From the NCBI GenBank assembly GCA_003024175.1, contig MDYQ01000113.1, positions 1-64,000 on the forward strand: DNA of 64,000 bases, written 5' to 3'. The notes under the pieces were generated by a model, which was not told the origin of the DNA, did no database searches, and saw nothing but the letters and a program-made list of their open reading frames with translations. The DNA is from Planoprotostelium fungivorum (Eukaryota; Evosea; Variosea; Cavosteliida; Cavosteliaceae). The position numbers and the translations under genes are program-made. Of the stretch, positions 10,036 through 21,735 are shown piece after piece (position 1 is the first letter of the stretch; every line of letters starts with the position of its first letter).

Positions 10036-11278
10036 TCACTGCTTGCCGGCGGTCTCCTTCTTCTTCAGGGCCCTGGCACGGATGCTCTTGCCTGTCACAA
10101 CGTGTCAGCGTGGAGCTGCTTCTCCATCATCTCTCACCGGTGCTGAGCAGAGTGGCGGCCAGCCAGTCTTGAGGCACGAGGCGGGCGAGAGAGAGTTGAA
10201 CATCGTGAGACCAGTAAGATAAGACGAGGGGCTCGTAGCCGATCTGCTTGATGAAGGACTTGGCGTAGCTCTCGGGCGAGGCGACGAGAACGGAAGTGCT
10301 GCGGATCTTGCTGAGTTTGGTGGCGACGTAAGCTGGGAGTTGGACTTGGACATGGATGCCTCTCGATTTGTATCTGCATCACCATCGATCAGGATGATGA
10401 TGATGTGATGGGTGGTGGTGGTGATGGATGATGATGGTGTGACGATCATGGAGAAGATGAGAGGTTGCTCACTCGTAGTGGAGGGCAACAGAGTAGTTGT
10501 TGACGAAGGCCTTGGTGGCAGAATAGACAGCGTAGAGAGGCTCGCTGACGAGACTGCTGGCAGAGCTGACGTTAACGATGGCTCCACGATTTCTGCGGAG
10601 GAGGTTAATCTCCACGAGATGGATGTATCTCACCTCTGCAGCATGCCTGGGAGAGTGTATTCAGTCATGGCGATGGTTCCGTCGATGTTAAGACGGATGA
10701 GTTGTTCAGAGGTGCCCGCCTTCAATTGATCAAAGTACTCTGCGTGATCGTAAGACTGTCCAACGTTGTTGACTGTGAAATCGATCAGATGCAAGTTGCA
10801 TTATGATTCCATTGCATACCCAAGAGACCGACGTCGAGATCTTGAATGAGAGAGCGGTAGCCGTCAAACTTGGACCTTCCTTCGGCTCCAAAATCGATGG
10901 CGACGACTGAAGTCTCAACTCCAAACTTCTCCTCTGTAGATGTGATTAGATTCTAGATTCATGGGATGAAATGAACTCACTGAGTTCGGCTGCCTGGGCG
11001 TTGAGTTTGGACAAGGTACGACTGATCAGGACGAGGTTCATTTTCTTCTTCGCCAACTCTTGTGCAACTGCCTTACCGATTCCATCGGTGGATCCAGTTA
11101 CAACTGTAGGCGTCATGTTATGATCTGGATCTCTAATCGAGAACAATCACACACCAGCCCATTTTCCATACTTGAGAAGGTCTTTAGGTTGTCTGAGGAA
11201 GTGTCTGTTGACAAAGAGGAAGATGTGAACGCCTACGAAGAGGAACACAGAGAGAGTAACGAGTAGAGTGAATACCAT
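10036..11278 (-). CDS. Very-long-chain 3-oxoacyl-CoA reductase / HSD17B12-like SDR
   Basis: An ER-membrane short-chain dehydrogenase that reduces 3-ketoacyl-CoA with NADPH in the fatty-acid elongation cycle; animal relatives also act on steroids. From [14 protein letters not shown] (11278) the spliced product is about 330 residues. An N-terminal membrane segment precedes [14 protein letters not shown]. The cofactor motif is [10 protein letters not shown] (TGxxxGxG), followed by [19 protein letters not shown] and the catalytic Ser plus Tyr-x-x-x-Lys in [21 protein letters not shown]. The C-terminus is Lys-rich ([11 protein letters not shown]). About five short introns are present. An in-frame ATG 27 codons upstream (11359) is possible, but the first start places the membrane segment at the very N-terminus, as in the family. 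It is convergent with vps16. Confidence 0.88.
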
Positions 11279-11378
11279 CTTGGACGATCTGATCTCGTGG
11301 AGATAACCGTTTCGTTGTAGATCGAATTTCTCAACTTTCACATTTTTGTAACATATCAAATCGTGAACACATCTCTCG

Positions 11379-12701
11379 TCATTTCTTTAGATAATCTTTC
11401 TTGTAATCAGTCGACCACCACTCATAGACGTTGTCATGATAACCGATGCACTGAACGTTCTCCGGCGCCTGTTGCCACTGTATCGTCTCATTTCCAACCA
11501 CTGTCTTCTGTGGTGCATTGATCTTCCTTCTCCCTTCATACACGTCCTCGTTGTAAGCAACTGCGACGGCGGGAAGCATCTGAATTCTCCCACGGTTAAC
11601 TTTCCAAAAGTCTACTGTCATTAGCGTCGAAGATGATGCAATACGACCACCTTTACAAATTCGACTGGCCTCTGATTCTCTGCACTCCCCGCGAGTCTTG
11701 TTACCATCCCGAAAGATGACGTCATCGATGAACGGCTTTGCATCGAAGATGAGCATTCCGTTCCAGCACGAATACATCTGAATGGGCAGCCTCTGTTCGT
11801 ATCGATCACGCGACGGTGCGTGAAATTGAAATGGTTTGTGATCGTAGCTGTATGCCTTCCACAGCATATTTCCACCTGAATGAGTTCAGACAAGAGAATG
11901 AACGAGGTAACTACCTATGTCTCTCGCTACCCACGTATCGTAAAATTGAGCCGCCGAATGATAGTCCATCGCACATGTGATGTCCGCTCTTTGTTGCACA
12001 TGTTGATGAAGCAGTTCGAGGAGGTCGCTCACACAGAAGTAGACGTCGTTGAAGAAGAGTAAGAGATCGTAATGCACCTCTGCGTTTTTGAGGTGTGAGA
12101 TGACAAGGTTTCTCAGATCGGCCAAGATGGGGACTCTATCGTCTGGTATCTTCTTCCAATCTGGCCCCACAGGATTTGTCGTGACGAAGATCTCAGATGG
12201 ATCCATGCCGATGTGATGGAAGAGAGGTATGAGAACTTGGTTCAAGAGGGTGGCTGTCTTATCGGTCGAGCCAGACTCGTGGATGGAGGCACCGAATTGT
12301 ATGGTCTTACTGTGAAGGAACGTCATGAGCTCTGCGATGGCCCAGAGTTGTGTGGGTAGAAGCGCTTCTGTATTGAATGTGTTTCCTCCCAAGAGGATAT
12401 TGAGGTTCTGTTTTCGGAGATACCCATACTTGTCCTCTAAACGTGCGTTAACCTCGATGCTGTCGCACGACAGACGATGTGGTTCCTTTCCTCCATAAAC
12501 TTGTGATAAAAGCTGGAGAAGCAGGGAGGTGGTATTGGAGCGCGAACGGACATGATCTTCCAGTGGTATGGATGCCAAGTCCCCCAGAGAGAGAGTGATT
12601 TCTCTTGGCTGATACAGATAGAAGAAGAGCGTGAAGCATGTTGCAACGATGATGCTCAGCCAGAATGATTTTCGAGCTCGATGTGCTGATGATAAGGTCA
12701 T
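11379..12701 (-). CDS. CAP59/CMT1-family glycosyltransferase, paralogue 1
   Basis: A type II Golgi-type membrane protein of the cryptococcal mannosyltransferase 1/CAP59 family (PF11735 type), expected to build surface glycans; donor and acceptor are unknown here. It starts MTLSSAHRARKSFWLS, with a transmembrane segment at residues about 14-32. The catalytic region has NILLGGNTFNTEALLPTQ, FGASIHESGSTDKT, EIFVTTNPVGPDWK, LLLFFNDVYFCVSDLLELLH with an acidic FFND centre, and RLPIQMYSCWNGMLIFDAKPF. It ends in a YLKK tail at 11379. One intron interrupts ARDI/GGN and a second follows CRESEASRICK. A close paralogue lies at 19938-21364 on the same strand, with the receptor kinase between them. Confidence 0.88.
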
Positions 12702-13171
12702 AGTCGATGGAGTGGTGAGATTGATGGTGCTTGCCGTTTGATTGCTTCAGAGCGTAACTGCAGGTGTTCACATCGTCGGGGCTCATGTGATGATTCCACA
12801 CATGGCCCGAAGTGATGCCCCCGAAGGTCCGCACATGAACGTCACTGAGCTAGAAGAAGAGCGTCTTTTGATAAGCCCGAAACACAACTGCAAGCCTTCT
12901 TCTCGACGAAAGGTGACTATGGCGTCTACAGAAGATGGAAGGAGGCACTGTCACTTAATCACCAGAGGAGGAGATGGATCGCAACGTGTAGGGTGCCGAC
13001 ATCATGTCTATCGATCGATGATATATGAGGTGCTCATCGCGTTCGCGTCAAGGCGAGAGAATGTTTCATGAAAGACACAGTTCGAATGGTTCTCAAGTGT
13101 CTGACGCTCTCAGTTTATTTCTCCTGACAAAGCCACAACTTCTAAAAAAACAAGTATATGTCCTCTTCATT
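12702..13171. other. Intergenic region, no convincing gene
   Basis: About 470 bp between the start of glycosyltransferase 1 and the stop of the receptor kinase, both minus strand. Short ORFs on both strands lack recognisable motifs. It probably holds the promoter of the glycosyltransferase and the 3' UTR of the kinase. Confidence 0.5.
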
Positions 13172-16100
13172 CTACGAGCTGTGTATGGATTTGACCAGCC
13201 ACGAAGAGATGGAAGAGAAAGTGGGGCGATAGTTGGGATCGTTTTGAAAGACCTCGACTAACGTATGAGATAAAATGGAGTCCATTGTTCTCTCTGGTAT
13301 CTACACAATCGTCACCATCTTCATGAACAGCATCATCATCATCACCTGTTGAATCAACTTGGAATGGATGTTATCCGAGGCAACTTTCACTACAAACTCT
13401 GCCGCCGTCAAATCAGGAAAAGGAGGGTTGCTGTTCAGCATCAGCTCGCGATCATTATGATGACGTCCTCTAAACTTACCCCGTCATCACTTCGATGCAC
13501 AAGACTCCCCAGGCCCACACGTCTGATTTTTCCGAGAATTGTCCCCTCAATGCCTCGGGTGACTGTACAAATCAATTGAAACGAAATTTCATCGACTTAC
13601 CATCCATTTGATGGGCCCGATGTTGGTCTGAAAGAATCAATGAAATTTCGACTCGTAATGACTCACCTTGCTCTGATGAATTTCGGCTTCTGAGGCTAAA
13701 ATACGCGATAATCCGAAATCTGGACGATGATTGAGTCCATCTACAACGATGTAGATACTCACCGCTGACTTTCGGTACGAGATCTTCGCTCAGCTGAAAA
13801 CATTAAAATGAAATAAAATGTATTTCGCCTCACCAATACATTTCTCGCTGCCAAGTCTTTGTGCAATACTCTCTCCGATGCCAAGTGTGCCATACCATCA
13901 GCGACACCTTTCAGTATAGACACTCGACTCTTGTAAGACATAGTAGGGTTCCTGATGACGTAGCTCTCCAAGCTGCCTCCCTCCATGAATTCTATTTATA
14001 GATCAGACCACGAAATTTCATCGAAATTCACCGGTGATGAGCGCGAGCGGTCTGGCTACGAATCCGATGAACGATACCACCTGTCAGTGTCAGATTGACA
14101 TGTCTGACAGTTGCTTACGTTGGGGTGAGGTGACAGCCTCTTCATGAGCTCCACCTCACTCATGAAGCCCTCGATGACTTCCATGTCTGCCGTCTTAATC
14201 TGTTTCACTCGTTCGGGTCAGTATATCGTTCAAATGGGTCACGTCGGGACTCACTGGCTACGAAATTTCCGCGATATCTCGCCTTCCAGACCACACCGTA
14301 CGCACCTGTACGTATGTGAATGGGGTGAAAATGGGAATATGGCGAGTGGCTCACCTTCGCCAACTTTTTGGATGATTTCGGCGGTACCGCTGGACGCTAA
14401 TTCGAGGAGTGAGCCGTTGTGATACACTGAATTATCTCGAATCTGTCGACGGTGAGATTTCTCCGAAGATTCAGGGGGATACCTGGTTTCGATCGATGAC
14501 TTCATAGTGGATGGACATTTCCATCTCGTTGTTGTTTGATGTTTGCTTCCTGCTGGAGTCAGTGCCGTCTCATACACCATCAACATGATCACATGATCGA
14601 ATGATCGATCACATGATCACATGATCGCGATGAGATGATGAGACGATCGTGAATATCACAATGATCACGTGACCATCGAATCGTGCATCACCTCTTATTG
14701 CTCTTCCGTATGACGATGGTAGCGATGACGATCGTAATGATGACGAGGAGTCCAACGGAACCCGCCACGATGGCAATGATGATGCCAGTCGTTAAGAAGG
14801 CAGAGTTATCACTCGGTACGTCTGAGGAGTCCAACAGAGTGATGTTGTAGTCGGAATAAGCTTTCGGACCCACTGTCTTTAGATAATCGACCACGTAAGG
14901 TGATGATCCTGTCGTCACATCAGATGAGTTGGACTCATTGATGGTTGATGTGATGATCGATGTGATGATCGATGGTTGATGTGATGATCGATGTGATGAT
15001 CGATGATCGATGTGATGATCGATGATCGATGTGATGATCGATGATCGATGTGATGATCGTTGAGACGAATCACCTTGATTGATATCTTCTGATGTAGGGG
15101 GTAAGATGTTGAGATCAGTGATGACACTGCCGCTGCTGATCTTCATGAAAGTGACTCGATGGAGACTGATATTTGCGATCTGCGATATGGAAGCCTGGAA
15201 CGTCTGTTGATCGAACGACGCAACGTTTCCCTGCACTCTCAATCTCACTGTCGAATTTCAGTGAATTTTTTCGATCTACAACGATGTAGACGATCGAATA
15301 CCTGACGCAGACGTCTTGTCGTCTCGTGCGCAGGAGACTGAGCACAGATAGTATGCGTCCCAATTGATTGGGCACGTGAAGTTGTTTGATGATAGGTCAC
15401 ACGTGATCAACCCCTTCGTCGATGACACGAAGGTGACGGGCCCTACATAAGTTGAATTTTCACCCGAATCTCTACGAAAAATCTCACCCTGTACGGCATT
15501 GTGGGACAGATTGAGATAGATCAATCTTGTCAAACCGTTCAGCGAATCTGCGATCGATCCCGCGATGCGATTCCCGCTGTGGAAATTTGAGAGAAAATTC
15601 ATTTCCCGCCAAAATTCACCTGACATCGAGTTGAACGAGATTCTTGAGATTTCCCAGGGAAGAGATCTGTCCCACCATCTGATTGTTCCTCATCTTCAGT
15701 ACCTATCCCTGTCAGCCTCCATCAACCCTCCAACGTATATCACCTCTATCGATTGCATGCCAACGGTCGAAACATCGTCCGTCAATCGATTGTCGGATGC
15801 AGATAGAGTCTGCAAGGAAGACAGGCTGTTCAAACGAGCTAGTCCCGTCTGATATTTGTTATTGTCGATGATCAGAGCCTGTCGGGGGGTGTCGGTGAGA
15901 TGTCTCTACGATGACGTCTCACGTTCAGATTGGGGATGTTTGCGTAAGTCGAAAAGTCATCGGAATTCGAGAGTTGATTGCGGGCGAGTTGTAGTGTCTG
16001 GAGGGAAGATAGATTCATTTTGGGTGGTATGGAGAGGCTGTCGAATGAATTGCCAGATAGGCTGGCACTCTTCAACTGTCCCAAAATGAACAGAGACTGA

Positions 16101-19100
16101 AACAGCCATCAGGCTATGAGAAACAATAAAATGAAATAAAAGGTCAGAAATACAATGAGATGAAAAAGTTTTGAAGTGAGGGAGAAAGAGAGAGGGATAC
16201 CTGTGGCACAGAACCCGAGAGAGAACAATCATCGAATGCAACGGTGACGAGTGAAGAGAGTGAAGAGAAGTCCAACGAGTCGTACAAGGTGTTTGAAGAT
16301 AGATCCACCATCAGCAGAGAGGACAGACCTTGTATCGCAACCACCGAGCCACTCATCTGTGATGACGTCATCATGATATCGTGAGACGAAGGTGAGATGT
16401 CACGACGTGTGTCACCTGATTGTGGCTGAGATTTACGTAATTGAGGTTCGTCAGCCGATTCAGCGCATCGAAATTTCCACCGAGAAAATTCGAAGAAATA
16501 TCAATTGACACGAGATTGACAGCTCCGCTGATGTTAGACAGAGTACCAGACAAGTCATTGTTACTAAAAATAGTTTCAAAAGGTGTTGACGTCTGAATGT
16601 ATGAATCACCTCAAATTGACAGATCTAATTTGGGGCAAAGAAGTTGAGAAGCTGGGAGGTATAGTACCGTTGATGAGGTTGTCGGATGCGGACAATACGT
16701 TCAGCTTATTCAGCGACATCAAACCCGTCATACTGCCGTGAAAGCTATTTCCATCGATGTACAGGTTCTATTTTTAGCGTCAGCGTATCGACAGGTTGTA
16801 GATGGCGATCACCTGGAGTGATTTCATCGTCGAAAAGACGTCGAGAGTTCCTGCGAATCGATTGCGAGATACATCTAACGTCTGTATGGTGGAGGGCATG
16901 GACAGAGAGGTGACGTTGACCAGTAGATTATCGCTGAGAATCAAGGTCTGGAGCGTTGTAGACGAAGAGATGCCAGTTTTAGAGATATCAGTCAACTGAT
17001 GCATCGTCAGCCATCATCGATCATGAGACGATCGCGATCGCACATCATCGTGATGTCGACATCACAATGGTGATCATGATCATGATGATGACGAACACGA
17101 GACTCACCAGATTACGACTGACGTCCAGAGTTACAAGATTCAACGGAAGAGAAGACATCGGCAGCACCCTCAGTCCATTGCCCTTCAGAGAAAGAGATCT
17201 AACCGAAGCGACCACTTGGTCCACCAGCGAAGGCGCGATACTTCGCACCATATTGTCGTCTACAACGAGGCTATTTACACCCAAGCGATCGAATGTCACG
17301 GTGTTGGTCAGAATTTTCTGCATCGAATTGCGTACAAAAGTGTAAGTGTTGACTGTGACGGAACCTGATAGGGTGAGACATCGATCACATAAAGATGTTC
17401 TATACCTCCGTGGTAATTGTGCATCTGATGATTGAAGGTGGGTGATAGTGTGTTGTCTGCAAAGTAATACGTCGCGTTGAATTGTGGTTGAGAGGCGATC
17501 ATACCCGGCGATCCCTGTCCATCCATCAATGTCATGATGGTGATGATGTTGGTGATGATGATTTTGATGACATACATCAACTGCGACATAGATGTCATTG
17601 AACTGACAGCCCGATACGTAAACGTAATCGTTGATGTCCGCGATGACAGCCTGGCTGGGTGGATGTCCACTGAAAGAAGAACCTGTCAATTTGTACCGCG
17701 AGTAGGCTGACAGCGTGGCGCCGTACGATGCGGAATTCGATTGAAAATCGCAGCCATCGATGGTAAATACGTACTGTACGTACGGTTACGTACGATATCA
17801 CGTGTGACATCTCACCGTGGAGCTACCCGACCTCTGGTTCTTCAGGTAGAATGCACCCCCTTCACCGTTTGCATTTGTGACCGTATTGAATTCGAATCGA
17901 GAGTTGTAGATGCCCGATTTGGGACCAAAAGAGGTGATGTAGAGAGCTCCGCCGTACATCACAGCCAGATTCGATTGAAAGACGCAATTTGAGACGTTCA
18001 AATTGGGACCGGAAGAGCTAGCGGCCAGGTACATCATACCTGCCCGTCTCAATTCTTGTCGTCATGATATCTCACCTCCCTGCCCGGTACCCTGGTTGTT
18101 GATGGCAGTGACGTTGTACAATTGAATGCTCGCGATGAAGTCCTCTATGTACATACCTCCAATCGGGCCGTTGTTGAAAGATATGTCAGTATCCATGACA
18201 ACGAGGCTGCCCACACTCGACCGAACGATCGTCATGCATCCTGTCCCCGTCACATTTAAATGTGCCATCTACAACTCACCCGCAGACGGCATCGTTGTAG
18301 AATTGGAAGAAATGGCCGAATTAAATTGGAATTTCGATCGCAACACGGTGACGTTACCTGCCGTAGCCGTGTTGATGAACAGCGGCATCAACTGATTTTG
18401 TATGGACGTCACGTTAATTAACGTGAGGCTCTTGGCAGATGCGACACCGTAAGACCTCATGAGAGCGATGAAGGCGGCGTTCTGTCCCATGAGACAATTC
18501 TTCGCGGTGGATTCTGTGATGATGATGGCATCATGCGTTCCGCTGATCAAGATGAGACCTCCATAGATGGGTCTCTCTTGTGGACCGATGCCGATGGGTT
18601 GAGGGAACGTCCTCGCTTGGGTGAAGGTGTTGCGAGAGAGGGTGACCTGGTTGGTGAAGGTGTACCAATCGAAGTAGACTTGAAAGAGGGCGAGATTGGC
18701 AAGGAACAAGTTGTCCGTGATGGATATCTTGTCGTATCGACCCTCTGCTACTTTGATGACGCCGTAGTTGGCTGATGCGTGTGAGGATTGTGAGATGAGA
18801 TCAGATGATTGAGATCGAGATGGTCGAGATGATTAGACGTGATGAGATCAGATCAGATGATTGGCAATCAGGTGATCTCGGATCTGATGTAGATGATTGC
18901 AAATGAGAAGATCTCAGATCTGATGTAGAAGAGGTGATCTTGGAACTCACTCCAAGCGTTAGAGAACGAATTGTAAGAGATGACGAGGTTGATGTTGTTG
19001 ATCATGTGCATGTCGATCTGTCCCTCTAAATGGTCTTGAACGACATCCGTGAAAGTATTATTCAGGATGTAGGCGGTGGGTGTCTGCGCTCCAAGGTGAA

Positions 19101-19766
19101 AGATGGGAGTAGCAGTATTGCAGCTGGAGATGGTGTTGCCTGTGATGGAGATGGTGGGTATGAGCCCCTTCAGATGGACGTTGGCAACTGTCATTATCAG
19201 TAGGTTGTAGGATATAAAATCACACACGTCCAGAACTTATGGTAATCTGCTGGAACGTGCATTGATCGATGGAGACGGAAGCGGCATTATAGATGTAGAG
19301 AGATGAATTGGTGATGGAGGTGAAGACACAGGAGGATACTGTGACAGATCCTGCATCACTCAAACTCAATGCAGGAGATGATATAGAGGATCCGGCGAAT
19401 GAGACAGCTGCATCGAGTGAGTGAACTGTTGATGCCACCTTCTCACCGCTGAATGTCACATTTCCTATGGACTGGAAAGAGAACGAACTGGTGATGAAGT
19501 TGCCGTTTGAGAAAAACACGTTGACTGTCGGTTTAGAGATGATTTGGATGCTGACACTCTGAAAAGTCTGATCTGGATCTAAATTGAAGTATATATCTCC
19601 AGACGTTGTATTTCTGATTGCATCGTTGATCACTTCAACGTATGAGCCCCTTCTAAGAATCGCTATGCGAGAGCATCTCACCCGATTGGATATTCTGTGT
19701 TGTTGATATGTCCACAGTGAGAGAATACACAGATAGAAGGCAACAGAGGAGAACCACTGCTTTCAT
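13172..19766 (-). CDS. Receptor tyrosine-kinase-like protein with beta-helix and leucine-rich-repeat ectodomain
   Basis: A single-pass receptor of roughly 1,700 residues. It starts MKAVVLLCCLLSVYSLTVDI (signal peptide, 19766). The first half is a repetitive Val/Ser/Asn-rich right-handed beta-helix type region (about 19.7-17.1 kb). LRRs follow (about 17.0-15.3 kb; NLVSIDISSNFLGGNFDAL, LIYLNLSHNAV). A TM helix GIIIAIVAGSVGLLVIITIV lies near 14.75 kb. The kinase spans 14.45-13.17 kb: P-loop GEGAYGVV, VAIK lysine, HKDLAARNVL, DFGLSR, PIKWMSPEAL and NYRPTFSSISSWL. All catalytic residues are present, and HxDLAARN with PIKWM are tyrosine-kinase rather than Ser/Thr signatures. At least eight short introns cut the kinase domain. 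The ligand is unknown. Exon joins in the ectodomain are only partly resolved. Confidence 0.82.
13739..13756 (-). repeat. Intronic palindrome ATCTACA-N4-TGTAGAT
   Basis: In the receptor kinase intron just upstream of the DFGLSR exon; on the coding strand it directly follows the donor GTGAGT. Confidence 0.9.
14081..14110 (-). repeat. Intronic inverted repeat CTGTCAG...CTGACAG
   Basis: An almost entirely self-complementary 38-nt kinase-gene intron: GTCAGACATGTCAATCTGAC forms a hairpin whose outer arms are CTGTCAG and CTGACAG. A related palindrome is at 31119-31150. Confidence 0.75.
14938..15062 (-). repeat. Intronic minisatellite GATCGATGTGAT
   Basis: About 125 bp of alternating GATGATCGAT and GTGATGATCGAT units lie in an intron between the LRR and TM exons of the receptor kinase gene. 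The units are self-complementary at ATCGAT and can fold back. The repeat reads through in several frames, giving false His/Asp/Ser-rich ORFs. Confidence 0.75.
15274..15290 (-). repeat. Intronic palindrome TCTACA-N4-TGTAGA
   Basis: A copy in an LRR-region intron of the receptor kinase, 10-11 nt inside the donor GTATTCGATC on the coding strand. Confidence 0.85.
17768..17794 (-). repeat. Intronic TACGTAC palindrome cluster
   Basis: TACGTACTGTACGTACGGTT and a further TACGTACG lie in an intron of the receptor kinase beta-helix region. Confidence 0.7.
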
Positions 19767-19937
19767 CGGATGCACCGGATCTAGATGTGACAGGTCTTTA
19801 TCGAGAGCCCCAGTCTACAAAGGCATCAAACACATTTCAGTACAAAGTGTGACGAACGAATACGAGCTGTTCTAATCCAACTACCTTCATCGTATAGAGG
19901 TAATCAATAACATCATAGAAGATGATGGCCTTCCATG

Positions 19938-21286
19938 TCACTTTTTTAAATGATTCATCTTCATCTCTTTCGACCCGTAGTCGAGCTTAGCATCTTTGTA
20001 TGGGACGCAGTGGACTCCCTTCTTAGGTGCACCTGCCCACTCGATCAACTCCTTGTCCTCCACTTTGACTTCTGGACCGTTGACGGCTTTCGTTTTCAGA
20101 TACACATCCTCTTTATAAGCAACTGCAACTGCTGGCAACATCTGTATCTTGCCTTTTCCGACCATCCAAAAATCTATTGCACCGTCAGATGATGATGACG
20201 TTCATGATCGGATATCGACACACCTTTGCAGATCCGTGTCGATTCAGATTCTCTACATTCTCCCTTTGTGACGTTGGCATCGCGAAAGACGAGGTCGTTG
20301 TCCACAAACGGTATCGCATCAAAGATGAGCATACCATTCCAGCACGAGTACATCTGAATGGGCAGCCTCTGCAGATACCTCTTCTTCGATGGCGCATGAA
20401 GTTCGAAGAAAGAATGAGATCTCCCGATCGTCCATAATGCATTTCCTTCGATGTCCCTCGCCACCCACCAATCGTAAAAGCCCTTGGGTTTGGAGTAATC
20501 CGTAGCACATGTAACGTCTGCCTTCTGATGGAAGTGCTGATGGAGGAGTTCCAGAAGGTCGTCCACGCAGTAATAGACGTCGTTGAAGAAGAAGAGGAGA
20601 TTGAAGCGAGTGGAGGACTTTTTGAGGTGTGAGATGACAAGGTTCCTTAGATCGGCCAAGATGGGGATTCGATCGTCTGGTTTCATCTTCCAATCAGGTC
20701 CCACAGGATTTGTCGTGACGAAGATCTCAGAGTCGTTCACTCCAAGGTGGCGCAGCATGGGAATCAGCGCTTCGTCGAGGATGTTCCTCGTCTGGTCGGT
20801 GGAGCCGGACTCGTGGATAGAAGCACCGAAGGTGATGGTGTCGCTCTTCAGAAACAACATGAGGTCGGTGATGGCTTGCATTTGTGTGGGCAAGATGTGG
20901 TCTGTGTTGAAGGTATTGCCACCCAGCAGGATGTTGAATGTTTTGTTTCTCAGATATCCATATCTTGATTCCAATGAAGGATCACCCAGACGTTGACCGC
21001 ACGGCATCATGTGTGCTTCTGTTCCGTTCAGGGCAGCAGAGAGTAATCGAGCCAGTACATCGTAGGTCTCACTCCTAGAGGGCCACGACGGCCTCTCTTC
21101 GATGATCGGTCCCAATGATGTCTTCTCTCTCGTGATGAGTTCTGTTCGCACCGGTGCATCAACGTGTGGCTGTGGTAATCCCTTTTCATACGTGAACAGA
21201 CTCTCTGGTATGGACACTCGGTTGAATAGAAAGATGCAACCGACCAAGAAGACGAGGGTGTTGAAGCGCAATCGTGGAGCGATCAT
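19938..21286 (-). CDS. CAP59/CMT1-family glycosyltransferase, paralogue 2
   Basis: A second member of the family at 11379-12701, also type II. I chose the start MIAPRLRFNTLVFLVGCIFLF (21286), which puts the membrane anchor at the N-terminus; an in-frame ATG at 21364 would add 26 residues. Conserved blocks are NILLGGNTFNTDHILPTQ, FGASIHESGSTDQT, EIFVTTNPVGPDWKM, LLFFFNDVYYCVDDLLELLH and RLPIQMYSCWNGMLIFDA, ending KMNHLKK. It has one intron, after CRESESTRICK, shared in position with paralogue 1; the other paralogue-1 intron is absent here (ARDIEGNALW is continuous). The two are similar across the whole catalytic domain but differ in the stem region, so they arose by a not very recent local duplication. 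Confidence 0.88.
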
Positions 21287-21364
21287 GATGCCATCGAGTG
21301 AATTTAGAGGTTCTCTCTGAAAGACCCTCTTCGAGGTTGTCGGCAGCCCGAAGTAAAATGACAA

Positions 21365-21735
21365 GCCCGGTCGATTATTGTCGGAGCACTACCATCTATA
21401 TTTCGGGCGATGAAGTTTACTTACTATAACATCCAGCATATGAAAGGTGATATAGTTGGCCAGACAATTAGAGGGTGGTTGCGCAAGGAGCACGTCAGAT
21501 GTGCATTTGGGCTCATAGAAAAGAGTTTCTGGGGGTGTCGTGTTCTCGGTATCGGTTGTATCATTGTGCCAATCGTACGTATAGTTTAGGAGATCTAAAT
21601 ATTCGATGTGTTGATTCCAGCATGATTTATATATAAATCATTCGAATGATGGTTTCTCGTTTGTAGACCAACCATTTGTTTTATTAATTTGAGAACGTCA
21701 GCTGACGACCAGATTATTTCAGATCACATCACGCG
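21365..21735. other. Intergenic, probable bidirectional promoter region
   Basis: About 370 bp between the divergent glycosyltransferase 2 and PNPOx genes. It is AT-rich with no long ORF and no RNA gene that I can support. Confidence 0.55.

Noticed and set aside
12448-12834. Minus-strand ORF with MRTFGGITSGHVW, as an N-terminal extension of glycosyltransferase 1
   Set aside because: It is a different frame from the glycosyltransferase and overlaps its TM-encoding exon.
14938-15062. CRISPR-like direct repeats
   Set aside because: Units are contiguous without unique spacers and lie in a eukaryotic intron.
14915-15127. ORF of repeated His/Asp/Ser residues (RSSHRSSIITS)
   Set aside because: It is translation of an intronic minisatellite.
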